From positions 16,443 through 80,442 of the forward strand of contig PHFX01000008.1 in NCBI GenBank assembly GCA_007618135.1: a DNA stretch of 64,000 nucleotides. Reading direction: 5' to 3'. The number at the start of each line of letters is the position of its first letter. Positions within the stretch are counted from its first letter, which is position 1. The DNA comes from Candidatus Brocadia sp. WS118. Lineage in GTDB: Bacteria > Planctomycetota > Brocadiia > Brocadiales > Brocadiaceae. Of the stretch, positions 41,300-49,257 are shown piece by piece. The notes under the pieces are model-generated. The model was not told the origin of the DNA, did not search any database, and saw only the letters and a list, made by a program, of their open reading frames with translations. A program made the position numbers and the translations under genes.

Positions 41300-41740
41300 T
41301 TAAATTAATTCTGCCAATTTTCCTTCTTTGCTCTTGTCTTTGTCCTTACCTTCATCTTCCGACATGACCGTGCCGGCAAATGCAGTTTTTACTGCACCAG
41401 GCATCAATTTTCCAGACTTTTCTTCTTTGTCTTTCTCCGTGCCTTTGCCTTCATCTTCTGACATGACGGTGCCAGAGAATGCGGTCTTTACTGCACCAAA
41501 TATCAATTCTCCTGATTTTCCTTCTTTGTCCTTGCTCTTGTCTTTGTCTTCTGACATGACCGTGCCGGCAAATGAAGTCGTTACAGCGTCAGACATCAAT
41601 TTTCCAGACTTTTCCTCCTTGTCCTTGTCCTTGTCTTTATCTTCTGCTATGACAGGACTAACAAACGCACTATTTACAACACCAGTACTAAACACTAATG
41701 CCCCTACAACAGTAAGACTACAACCTAACTTCTTTAACAT
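41300..41740 (-). CDS. Secreted Asp/Lys-rich tandem-repeat protein
   Basis: A 146-residue exported protein (signal ends near SPVIAED). The mature chain is three and a half copies of a unit of about 36 residues: SGKLMxxAVxTxFAGTVMSED followed by a (Asp/Glu/Lys)n stretch such as KDKDKEEK. The repeats are visible at DNA level and are close to identical, so the array can expand or shrink. No family is recognised. Alternating charged runs suggest an extended, ion-binding or matrix protein. An AAGGAAATG-type site (GGAGAAGGAA) precedes the ATG. Confidence 0.7.
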   Translation of the reverse strand: MLKKLGCSLTVVGALVFSTGVVNSAFVSPVIAEDKDKDKDKEEKSGKLMSDAVTTSFAGTVMSEDKDKSKDKEGKSGELIFGAVKTAFSGTVMSEDEGKGTEKDKEEKSGKLMPGAVKTAFAGTVMSEDEGKDKDKSKEGKLAELI

Positions 41741-42066
41741 TTCCTTCTCCTCCTCAAGATTTAGGAAATTTAAGCCATGCCGCCGAGAACATTCCCAGCA
41801 TACCCAGCAGGCTTTGTAACATTAAATAACATGCAAATAACTCTTTGACAACAATATTTTCTGATGAATGAGTTTCCTCTTAACACTTAACGAAGTCGGT
41901 TATTACAGAGGAAAAGACGGGTACCGCAAAGAGCCGGAGATGTATGCATGTACCTTTTTTATATTCCATTTTCAAGGTGACCCCAACCGGGTTCAACCGG
42001 GTTATGAATTTACTGGCTTAGCGCCTTACCTACCCTTCGAATTGCGAAGGTCGGGCTAACACACCC

Positions 42067-43293
42067 GTGAAGACAACTTACTTTTGGCATCCACGATACA
42101 CAGCGCTGCAAAGTTGCAATCAAACATATTCTGCTTATCATCAACAATTCGATATTAATCTTCTCTTTGAAGCCCTGCCAGAAGGTGCGACGATAACGAA
42201 TACCAGTGGCATACTACAAACCCATCCGGACGGACTTATTAGCAATAACGGGGTGATTGAAAAGGTTGTTGGTACGGAAATACCATTTGATTATAAAGTG
42301 TTCGATGGAAATGTCATTACCCTGGGTTTTGAGTATCGTCTGATTAATCAAACCAATGTTCGCAATTCAAGCAACTTTGATCCCGTTACCCTGGAACCTC
42401 TCGAAGGCATGCAGGACTTTTCAGATACGAAACCTTTTATAAAAGAAGTTACACGAAGGATAGAATCAGTTTATCTGCAGGACACTTGGGATATTACCGA
42501 TATGATAAACCTTACCCTGGGGGTACGGTATGATCATTACAGTGATTTCGGCGGTGCACTTAGTCCACGAGCGGGTTTAACGTGGGCATTCATAAAAAAT
42601 GCATCGCTAAAACTGCTTTACGGAGAGGCGTTCAGAGCGCCCAGTTTTCAGGAAATGTATACCACCAATCAACCCGCAATTCAGGGAAATCCTGATCTGG
42701 ACCCGGAAACTATCAGGACATATGAAGCTGGTTTAAGTTACCAATTTAACAAATATGTCACAAGCTCAATAAATTATTTCTATAATGATGTGGAAGACAT
42801 TATTGGCCTTCATGTTATCGATGTCGAACGGAATACACGATGGTTTGAGAATGAAAAGAGTGCACATGTTCAAGGGATTGAGATGGAAACTAAGGTGAAC
42901 ATAATGAAAGATAATTACGTCTTTATGAATTATACCTTCCAGAATCCGGAGGATAACCATGGGGATGATTTGCCCTTCGTTGCACAGCATAAGGGCAACT
43001 TTGGCGTAAACGTACATTACTGGAAATATATAAATACCAACCTGAGTACCTTTGTCAGTGGAAGGCGTCCCCGGGATAGGACAGATGAAAGGGAAACTCG
43101 TGACGATTTACCCGCTTACGCCTTGCTCAATTTGTCTATTATTGGAAAGGAATTCTTCAAAACCATGGAAGTGCAGGGAACGGTGTTTAACCTGCTCGAC
43201 AAAGACTATAGTGATCCTGGTTCTGTTTCAATACCGGATGATCTGCCCAGACCTGGAAGAACATACTTTGTCGGGTTAAGCTATAAATTTTAG
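42067..43293 (+). pseudogene. TonB-dependent receptor, C-terminal barrel only (5'-truncated)
   Basis: The frame encodes about 390 residues of a TonB-dependent receptor beta-barrel: ITLGFEYRL, YLQDTWDITDMINLTLGVRYD, SPRAGLTWAF, LLYGEAFRAPSFQEMY, GNPDLDPETIRTYEAGLSYQ, and a terminal aromatic YFVGLSYKF. The plug domain, TonB box, signal peptide and early strands are missing. No plausible N-terminal part lies upstream to 41741, and no ribosome site serves the GTG or ATG near 42067. I read it as a remnant and not a working receptor. The barrel sequence itself is uninterrupted, so the loss is probably recent. Confidence 0.75.
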
Positions 43294-44070
43294 CGCCAGC
43301 AAGGTAATTGTTTCCCGGAGGTAAGTTCCGATATGAGTTTTCCAGTTCAAAGATAGTCCCGTGAGAGAAGATTCTCTATCACCATTTCATACAAATCGGA
43401 CTGCGGATTTCCTTAACCATCACTGTTAGGGAATCTCTCCCAAGATGTACGTCCCCTCACGGTCATATGGATTACCCCTTTTTCCCTTCGTGATGTATGT
43501 TCAAACATAGTATCCAGAGATGTATTCATCTGCTCTCTTTCGGCGTCTCCAACAAGGACATTACTTGTGCTTTGCCAGGGATGGACGGTTGGCGCGAATA
43601 ACACGCCATACCCATACACTCCAAAATGTTATTTCTCTCTCGTCATTCCGTTCCATCGGCAACCTCAGAACAGACTCTCCACCTCACGATGATTCCCTGT
43701 CTTCTGCTCATACGGATTGCTCCCTTGCATGAACATGGGTACAAACTTCTCCGCGAGGATTAAGCTTGCAGAGATGGTATTTTCAACCACTCAGGCATTC
43801 CACACTTCAAGGCATCTAAGCCCCGTATTTCGTAAGGTAAAACAGAGGTCATTTTAAAAAAATATTAAAAATTGTGTGACATATATCACAGACAGCCATA
43901 GAAATGCGTAGTATTATTATTTCAGAAAATGAAGGTAGCGGACTTTGATAATCATATAAATAAAAGACTTATTATCCACAGAAACGAAAAACTTAGTAAA
44001 TAGATAACTTTACCGGAATGTTTCCGGAAGATTAAGTATCTGAGTAATTCAAAAATAGGAGGATAGTACC
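43294..44070. other. Gene-poor interval with decayed coding traces
   Basis: About 780 bp with no convincing intact gene. On the minus strand near 43360-43430 a frame reads GNPQSDLYEMVIENLLSRDY before a stop, and another short frame precedes it, so a broken gene of unknown type may lie here. The right end carries the regulatory region of the WSRGG-peptide gene. Confidence 0.4.
43875..43890 (+). promoter_or_regulatory. Crp/Fnr-type palindrome TGTGA-N6-TCACA
   Basis: TGTGACATATATCACA is a perfect consensus for Crp-class regulators. A TATTAT -10-like element lies at 43912-43917, which would place the site near -41, the class II activator position. The WSRGG-peptide gene begins at 44071, and a Crp/Fnr regulator gene begins at 44695. 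Confidence 0.6.
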
Positions 44071-44367
44071 ATGTTAGGGAAATATTGTGTAGGTAGATTT
44101 ATTTTGACAGCCGGGATTGTAAATGCTTTATTTATAGGCTCTGCTCTGGCATTTCAGCACAGTCAGCCATCTGAGAATACCGTTACATACGAGAATGACA
44201 CTCAGGTAAAACAAACAAGAAATTCGTGGTCGCGTGGAGGAAGTCAGCAGGAAGTTGCGAACAATCTAAAACCGGATACCACGATAACAACAAAGAAAGG
44301 AACGTGGTCCCGTGGTGGTGTTCTCCACGACGCTGGGAAAAAAGAGAGAGCGCTTGTAAATAAATAG
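44071..44367 (+). CDS. Small secreted protein with two WSRGG repeats
   Basis: A 98-residue exported protein. Signal peptide cleaves near SALAFQ. The mature part has two matching units, NSWSRGGSQQEV and GTWSRGGVLHDA, each in a Thr/Lys-rich context. An AGGAGGATAG site precedes the ATG and a Crp-type site lies upstream, so it is likely expressed under a specific signal. No family is known to me. Confidence 0.7.
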   Translation: MLGKYCVGRFILTAGIVNALFIGSALAFQHSQPSENTVTYENDTQVKQTRNSWSRGGSQQEVANNLKPDTTITTKKGTWSRGGVLHDAGKKERALVNK

Positions 44368-44422
44368 GAACAAAGAGAGTGCTTTGCTATAAATCCTGGT
44401 CAAATATATGAAATTGTGTGTG

Positions 44423-44461
44423 CCATGACATACAAAGCCGTAATTGTAAAGTATGTCATGG
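44423..44461. terminator. Hairpin after the WSRGG-peptide gene
   Basis: Perfect 11-bp stem (CCATGACATAC and complement) with a 17-nt loop, about 55 bp after the stop, followed by a T-rich stretch (TATTATGTTTTTG). Confidence 0.5.
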
Positions 44462-44578
44462 TACATATTATGTTTTTGTAAACAATTTATTTTGTTGTCT
44501 TTTCTTATTTATACCGTTCTCTGACGTACCGGGTACGAATCTGACCTTTAAGCAACTTTCACATGCTGGGTAAACAAC

Positions 44579-44597
44579 TGTGAGCCAGAGGCTCACA
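44579..44597. promoter_or_regulatory. Palindrome TGTGAGCC-AGA-GGCTCACA before the Crp/Fnr gene
   Basis: Eight-base arms around AGA, about 98 bp before the regulator ATG. The ends (TGTGA/TCACA) match Crp-type half sites, but the 9-bp spacing is wider than the standard six. It may be an autoregulatory operator or a hairpin. Confidence 0.35.
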
Positions 44598-44694
44598 AAG
44601 GTAAAAACAAACGGGAGAGGGGAGAAAGGTATTTTTGTGCCAGGCATTTTTAAGTTGAGAGACGTATCTCCTAGCCAAGGAAAGAGGGTTTTTC

Positions 44695-45363
44695 ATGTTT
44701 CAGACATCATATCTGAAAAAAATCCCGTTATTTAGCAACTTCAATAACGACCATCTCGATCTGCTCTACAAGGCGGGTCTTACAAGAAACTACCCGAAGG
44801 GTAGTACCATCGTATCTCAGCATAGTTCAGGAGATACTTTTTACATTGTGGTTTCCGGCCGTGTAAAAGTAACCCTCTTGCATGAGGATGGCAATGAAAT
44901 TGTTCTTTACATCCTGAAAGAAGGCGATTTTTTTGGAGAGTTATCTCTTTTGGACAACGAGCCAAGGTCTGCAAATGTCATTAGTTTGACAGAGACGAAT
45001 TTGTTCTTAATTACCCAGGGACGGTTTAAACAGTTAATAATATCGAATTCCGGGATATTGGAAAAGGTACTCCAGGGCATCTGTAAACGATTGAGGGGTG
45101 CCAATGAAACGATAAAGAATTTTGTCTGCCTCGATGCCTACGAAAGAACCCTGTTCGTACTTCAGCAACTGGCTATCACACAAGGAACCAGGAAAGGAAA
45201 TTATGTTGAGATTTTCCATGCCCCAACGCATGAAGAGATATCAAAGACGGTCGGAGTATCCAGAGAAACAATATCAAGGATTATTCAGGCATTAAAAAAG
45301 GATAAAAAATTAATTTTATACACGAGGAGAAAAATTATTTTGAGGGTGTGTGAAAGGGGGTAG
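44695..45363 (+). CDS. Crp/Fnr-family transcription regulator
   Basis: A 222-residue regulator. The N-terminal cyclic-nucleotide-type domain has YPKGSTIVSQ, VSGRVKVTLLHEDG, GDFFGELSLLD and PRSANV. The C-terminal winged helix-turn-helix has THEEISKTVGVSRETISRII. No N-terminal Cys cluster of the Fnr type is present, so an iron-sulfur oxygen sensor is unlikely. The effector could be a nucleotide, heme or NO. The consensus site at 43875 upstream of the neighbouring gene is an obvious candidate target. Confidence 0.93.
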   Translation: MFQTSYLKKIPLFSNFNNDHLDLLYKAGLTRNYPKGSTIVSQHSSGDTFYIVVSGRVKVTLLHEDGNEIVLYILKEGDFFGELSLLDNEPRSANVISLTETNLFLITQGRFKQLIISNSGILEKVLQGICKRLRGANETIKNFVCLDAYERTLFVLQQLAITQGTRKGNYVEIFHAPTHEEISKTVGVSRETISRIIQALKKDKKLILYTRRKIILRVCERG

Positions 45364-45665
45364 GGCTGGAAGCGTCTCAGCCAAAGATACCGACGTCTCC
45401 AAACAGATAGCCATTACCATGCGGGTTTATTCCCTCGGTTGATAAACAACGATCCACCTCTATACGACGGGTCACACCATGATTTGTGCTTTAATTATTT
45501 CTCATCATTTCCCCGTTTTCATGAGGACAAGTATTCATTTATCTTCTTTCGATATCTTTGATTTCATACATATCCTCAAGAGTTCTTGTCGGGGAATGAC
45601 TACTCACCGACTTACGGAAGAATAACCAAGACCAAACAAATTTTAGGACATAATTGTCTTTATTG

Positions 45666-46355
45666 TTAATGAAATGTTTCGGTTTTATCATAGGGGATTG
45701 GGTCTTTGACTCCGGCCTCCTGAAAGGCCTTGAACCGCAGGAAACAACTGTGGCATTGACCGCACGCCTTTTCGGTGTTTTTGTAACACGACCAGCTCAG
45801 GTGGAGGGGCGCTCCCAGAGAAATGCCTAATTTTACGATCTCTGATTTTCTCTTGTCTATCAGGGGAGTTTCCACCTCAAGGGCAGTCGTTGGCTTTGTG
45901 CCTGCCTTGATGAGGTTGTTAAATGCCTCGTAATAGACAGGTCTGCAATCGGGATAGCCCGGGCTGTCCTGCTCCACCACGCCGATAAATACCTTCCTCG
46001 CACCGATAACCTCACCCCAGGAGACGGCAATGGCCAGGAGGTGGGTATTCCGGAACGGGACATACGAGGCAGGGATTTCTCCGGCTGTCACCTGAGCATC
46101 TTGCACCTTTATGCGGGGATCGGTCAGGCTCGATCCCCCGATCTTACTCAGGTAGTCAATGTTTGATATGAGGATTCTCTCCTCTGGTATGCGATAGTAT
46201 GATGCAATAGCGTTGAAAGCCTTGAGTTCTCTCAACTCCGTACGTTGACCGTAATTCACGTGCAGAAGCGCAAGTTCATACTGCGTATGCGCAAGAGCCG
46301 CAGTGACGCAACTGTCCATACCGCCGCTGACCAGCACGATGGCTAAATCTTTCAT
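45666..46355 (-). CDS. queC: 7-cyano-7-deazaguanine synthase
   Basis: A 229-residue ATP-dependent enzyme converting 7-carboxy-7-deazaguanine to preQ0 for queuosine tRNA modification. ATP loop LVSGGMDSCV is at the N-terminus, and the zinc-binding set SWSCYKNTEKACGQCHSC is near the C-terminus. It follows queE with a 6-bp gap, both on the minus strand. The 45364-45665 gap downstream has no gene. Confidence 0.96.
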   Translation of the reverse strand: MKDLAIVLVSGGMDSCVTAALAHTQYELALLHVNYGQRTELRELKAFNAIASYYRIPEERILISNIDYLSKIGGSSLTDPRIKVQDAQVTAGEIPASYVPFRNTHLLAIAVSWGEVIGARKVFIGVVEQDSPGYPDCRPVYYEAFNNLIKAGTKPTTALEVETPLIDKRKSEIVKLGISLGAPLHLSWSCYKNTEKACGQCHSCFLRFKAFQEAGVKDPIPYDKTETFH

Positions 46356-46361
46356 GGAATA

Positions 46362-46997
46362 TTAAACCCCACGTGTTTGAGGCTCCCAGATATATTTGTG
46401 AAGTTGCAGTTGAAATCGCACATTGAGATTGTCTTCTAAAATCCATTGGACTACCGTTCTGGGCAACAGGGCATCAAAGACAGTCCCTACCAATATCTGG
46501 GTAATCTCAGATAAACGGTATTTTTCTATCACTTTTTTTGCCCATTCGTAATCACTTCGGGAGTGCAAGACGAATTTCACCTCGTCTGATTTCGTCAGAT
46601 ACGCAATATTCTGCCAGTGCATCAAGTGGCTCATCTTGCTGTCAGGGCACTTAATATCCATAATTTTTATGGCTCTTTGAGGAATTGCACGGATGTCGTA
46701 GCTACCATTAGTTTCAACGAGAACCGTATAATTTCCGGAGAGCAATTCATTGATTAAAGATGGGGTATCCTTATCCGATAGAGGTTCGCCGCCGGTTATA
46801 CAGATCAATTTCGTTTTATATCCGGCAACACGCTCAAGGATTGAGCCGATCGGCATCTCCATCCCTTCTTCATAGGCATAGGTGGTATCGCAGTAGCTGC
46901 ACCTCAGATTGCATCCCGTGATGCGTATGAAGATACACGGCAGTCCGGCATACGACGTCTCACCCTGAATGCTCTTGAAGAGCTCATTTATTTTCAT
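46362..46997 (-). CDS. queE: 7-carboxy-7-deazaguanine synthase (radical SAM)
   Basis: A 211-residue radical-SAM enzyme. The 4Fe-4S motif is CNLRCSYC in GCNLRCSYCDTTYAYEEG, preceded by FKSIQGE at the N-terminus. The GGEP motif that contacts SAM is present (CITGGEPLSDKD). It supplies the substrate of QueC, and the two genes form an operon. queD and queF are not in the window. Confidence 0.96.
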   Translation of the reverse strand: MKINELFKSIQGETSYAGLPCIFIRITGCNLRCSYCDTTYAYEEGMEMPIGSILERVAGYKTKLICITGGEPLSDKDTPSLINELLSGNYTVLVETNGSYDIRAIPQRAIKIMDIKCPDSKMSHLMHWQNIAYLTKSDEVKFVLHSRSDYEWAKKVIEKYRLSEITQILVGTVFDALLPRTVVQWILEDNLNVRFQLQLHKYIWEPQTRGV

Positions 46998-47250
46998 ATG
47001 CTGTTAATTTTATTAAATTTTTCACGTATCTCAAGTGCAATGAATGCCGAACTGCTGCGAAGCAGAAAACTACGTGCTATGATAATAACTTTGAAGAGGC
47101 AATAACTTATGATTTAAGACCCTTTTTCCTGCTAGTTTGTCGCTCGAACTGTGACTTAGGAAGGCGACGCGTTACGCAGACATGGAAGGAAATCACCTGT
47201 GATCGTGGGTAGTACATCATTAACAATATCCGCCAAAACTCGCTGTGGCT

Positions 47251-47322
47251 ATCTAACGACAAAGCTCAGTTGCCGCTATGGAGTGCAACGGAATAGCGGT
47301 CAGGTAAAGCGAATTGTTATGC
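47251..47322 (-). repeat. attC-like recombination site 2 (end of toxin-antitoxin cassette)
   Basis: Read on the minus strand, GCATAAC (R'') at 47322-47316 and GTTAGAT (R', exact GTTRRRY) at 47257-47251 bound a 72-bp imperfect palindrome with GACCGCTAT / ATAGCGGCA arms. The stop codon of the antitoxin lies inside the R'' box, as is usual for gene cassettes. Confidence 0.55.
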
Positions 47323-47562
47323 CTTGGTTAATCTGTCGTACAGCTCCGGTTCAACATCTGGTACTTTTTTTAATAGGGCTTCAAAATCTTTTTTCTTTCC
47401 CAGTTTTGCCTCTTTTTTTAAATAATTTACGGTCATAATGGCAGAGATCTTTTCGGCTGCTGCACTGCTTATGAATTGGTTAATAGAAACCTTTTCTTCT
47501 TTGGCAATTTTCTTTATTTTTTTATGTAATGATTCCGGCAATCTCACGCTCAAAGTACTCAT
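47317..47562 (-). CDS. Ribbon-helix-helix antitoxin (CopG-like)
   Basis: An 81-residue protein with an N-terminal ribbon-helix-helix (STLSVRLPESLHKKIKKIAK, SINQFISSAAAEKIS) and a C-terminal helical tail likely to bind the toxin. It overlaps the upstream PIN toxin gene by 4 bp. The toxin comes first in this pair. Its stop codon is within an attC-like site. Confidence 0.85.
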   Translation of the reverse strand: MSTLSVRLPESLHKKIKKIAKEEKVSINQFISSAAAEKISAIMTVNYLKKEAKLGKKKDFEALLKKVPDVEPELYDRLTKA

Positions 47563-47978
47563 AGTAAACCTCCTTGTAATCCAATAAATTCTTTAGGTGT
47601 TAGGGGTTTTGGTTTAAATTGCACCAAACCTTTAAAATGCTTAATATTGTGAGTGACAATGTAATCACAATCACCTGCTACCGCTAATTCCAAAATCATA
47701 TCATCTTTTTGGTCTTTTAAGACGGGTCTCCATAAATAGAAAATCTCCTGATGGATACAAATTTTACAAAAATACCTTAAAAATCCCACGATTTCTTGCT
47801 TTGAATATCTTTCTAAAAGGTTTCCTTTTAATAAAACCTCTTGATATTCCACGTATAACGGAACAGAAAGCATTATTTGAAAAGTATTGCATGGCAATTG
47901 TGAAATTAATCTGTATGATGCACCTCTCTTAGACCTGAGAGCTGAATATAAAACATTGGTATCAATGACAATTCTCAT
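47559..47978 (-). CDS. PIN-domain toxin
   Basis: A 139-residue PIN-fold ribonuclease of the type listed as putative toxin-antitoxin toxin, PIN family. Acidic active-site residues are in RIVIDTNVLYSAL (Asp6), YVEYQEVL, DQKDDMILELAV and GDCDYIVTHN. The likely activity is RNA cleavage, blocked by the co-encoded antitoxin. It forms, with that antitoxin, the second cassette of the integron-like array. Confidence 0.88.
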   Translation of the reverse strand: MRIVIDTNVLYSALRSKRGASYRLISQLPCNTFQIMLSVPLYVEYQEVLLKGNLLERYSKQEIVGFLRYFCKICIHQEIFYLWRPVLKDQKDDMILELAVAGDCDYIVTHNIKHFKGLVQFKPKPLTPKEFIGLQGGLL

Positions 47979-48024
47979 AATGTGGTATTATATACAATAC
48001 CATGAGTTTTACAAGGATTTTAAG

Positions 48025-48091
48025 GCATAACGCTCGGGTTCAGGCGCGGCGGCGCGCCAGCGCCGACGTCGCCTGGAACCCGTTGTTAGCC
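48025..48091 (-). repeat. attC-like recombination site 1 (end of HhH-protein cassette)
   Basis: On the minus strand GGCTAAC (48091-48085) and GTTATGC (48031-48025) bound a 67-bp palindrome. The arms GGGTTCCAGGCG and CGCCTGAACCC pair except for one extra base, the extrahelical base typical of attC sites. The stop codon of the preceding gene lies inside the site, and its last residues (GFQATSALARRRA) are encoded by it. Confidence 0.68.
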
Positions 48092-48876
48092 GTGCTTTGT
48101 TTTCGATAAAACTTAAAGAACTCATTGCGGCTTGTTTTGAATTTCTGTTTGCGGTGGTACAAATTACCTGAGCCCGTCAACCAGATGTACTTGTCCACGG
48201 TGTAGGGTGTTTCATCAACGTGTTTTGCAATGAGCAAGATCGCCTTGAAGGTTCCGTAATCGCTCCCGTCCGCGAGGCCAACACCAGAAAGTATCTTTTT
48301 TGTATGAACGTCGGGCTTTGCGTACTGAGGCCAACCTGACTCCTTCAAAAAATCGCATGCTAACGCGAACCCTAAACCGTGTATCTCGAATTCCAGCAAC
48401 TTCGGAAAAGCGGGAATAAGTATCTCGTTTTTCGCAAATTGAGACACTGTTTCAGCGAAATGTTCACCAGACTGAAACTTACTTAAGAAGGCTGCGCTAT
48501 CCAGAGCCCCTTTTGAAAATACCACCCAATAGTTTTGCGGCACACTCTTTTTCATTCGGGACTTAGGTTTGATCGTATTTTTAATCTCATCGAAAAGTGC
48601 AGCCCAATCTAAGCCATAGCGCTCGTGAACGTCTGATGGTGAGAAATCTGAAAGTACGGTAGACAGCCTTCGGATATTTCCGATCGATTTTGGCATTCCT
48701 TGTTTATTCGACATGCTCTCAAGTAGCCTTACATAGATTTCCGGCAAGGATGTCAGGCGAGGGTTTGCGCTTTCTGAAACAAGCTCTTTGACCGCAACCA
48801 TATCGGTTTTTCGAGCCAAGTATTCGCTACAGACGGACCAAAAACTCTCGGCTTGCGGTTTCGTTATTTCGATCAT
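48040..48876 (-). CDS. Cassette protein, helix-hairpin-helix glycosylase-like
   Basis: A protein of about 278 residues. The likely start is ATG 48876 (MIEITKPQAES), because the 10 codons upstream (to 48906) read through a GTTAGCC recombination core. The C-terminal half, FEIHGLGFALACDFLKE, then KPDVHTKKILSGVG, and TPYTVDKYIWLTGSGNLY, resembles the HhH-GPD base-excision glycosylase fold. The catalytic Lys/Asp pair could not be placed with certainty. The last 15 residues come from attC-like DNA. Gene, attC and position next to an intI remnant mark it as an integron cassette. DNA repair or nuclease function is only a suggestion. Confidence 0.6.
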   Translation of the reverse strand: MIEITKPQAESFWSVCSEYLARKTDMVAVKELVSESANPRLTSLPEIYVRLLESMSNKQGMPKSIGNIRRLSTVLSDFSPSDVHERYGLDWAALFDEIKNTIKPKSRMKKSVPQNYWVVFSKGALDSAAFLSKFQSGEHFAETVSQFAKNEILIPAFPKLLEFEIHGLGFALACDFLKESGWPQYAKPDVHTKKILSGVGLADGSDYGTFKAILLIAKHVDETPYTVDKYIWLTGSGNLYHRKQKFKTSRNEFFKFYRKQSTANNGFQATSALARRRA

Positions 48877-48897
48877 TACCGATGTCCCAATATGTGC

Positions 48898-48950
48898 GGC
48901 TAACATGAATTAGCCGTACTAATAGCCGTCTTATTTTACGGCTGTTAGTA
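48898..48950 (-). other. Candidate attI region: recombination core plus hairpin
   Basis: GTTAGCC (minus strand, 48904-48898) matches the core recombination site and lies at the start of the first cassette. Next to it, arms at 48917-48929 and 48938-48950 form a 13-bp hairpin with one mismatch, and AGCCGT is repeated several times to 48996. This is where attI should be if the intI remnant is right. Confidence 0.4.
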
Positions 48951-49082
48951 CATATAATACGTCTACGGTTAACTTATTATACGGCTATTTGGGCATATAA
49001 TAAGGTTCACGAATATCTTGCCGGGAGTATACCTTACATTACCAAAATAGTGCAATACTTTTTATTATTTCCATAACGAAAA

Positions 49083-49257
49083 GGAACTCCTATACTAAAA
49101 CCAAAATTACTGGATCAGGTGCGTGATGCAATTTTGGTAAAGCACTATAGCATGAGAACAGAAGAGGCGTATGTTCATTGGATTAAAGAAACACTCTTAC
49201 AAAAAGCGGTAAAAGCTGCGATCCGTGCCGCAGGGGTCAATAAACCTGTAAGTTTTA
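49083..49257 (+). pseudogene. Integron integrase remnant (intI-like), internally deleted
   Basis: Plus-strand translation gives PKLLDQVRDAI, KHYSMRTEEAYVHWIK and then directly LLQKAVKAAIRAAGVNKPVS. The first part matches the N-terminal domain of integron-type tyrosine recombinases. The second matches the segment just before the catalytic HTLRHSFATHLL box. Some 200 central residues are missing and the C-terminus stops at the ABC-transporter gene. No start codon serves it. The direction is opposite to the cassettes, as in integrons. A closely related phage-type recombinase is an alternative source. Confidence 0.7.

Noticed and set aside
41868..42059. Possible N-terminal part of the TonB receptor
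   Set aside because: The 63-codon frame shows no signal peptide, TonB box or plug motif and ends in a stop before the barrel frame.
43300..43750. Possible group II intron or reverse-transcriptase remnant
   Set aside because: A short minus-strand peptide and a few hairpins were suggestive, but no domain V sequence, no YADD motif and no intron ends were found. Kept only as decayed coding traces.
47100..47180. Third attC-like site near GCGTTACGC
   Set aside because: One core-like box exists, but the arms do not pair over a useful length and no gene ends in it.
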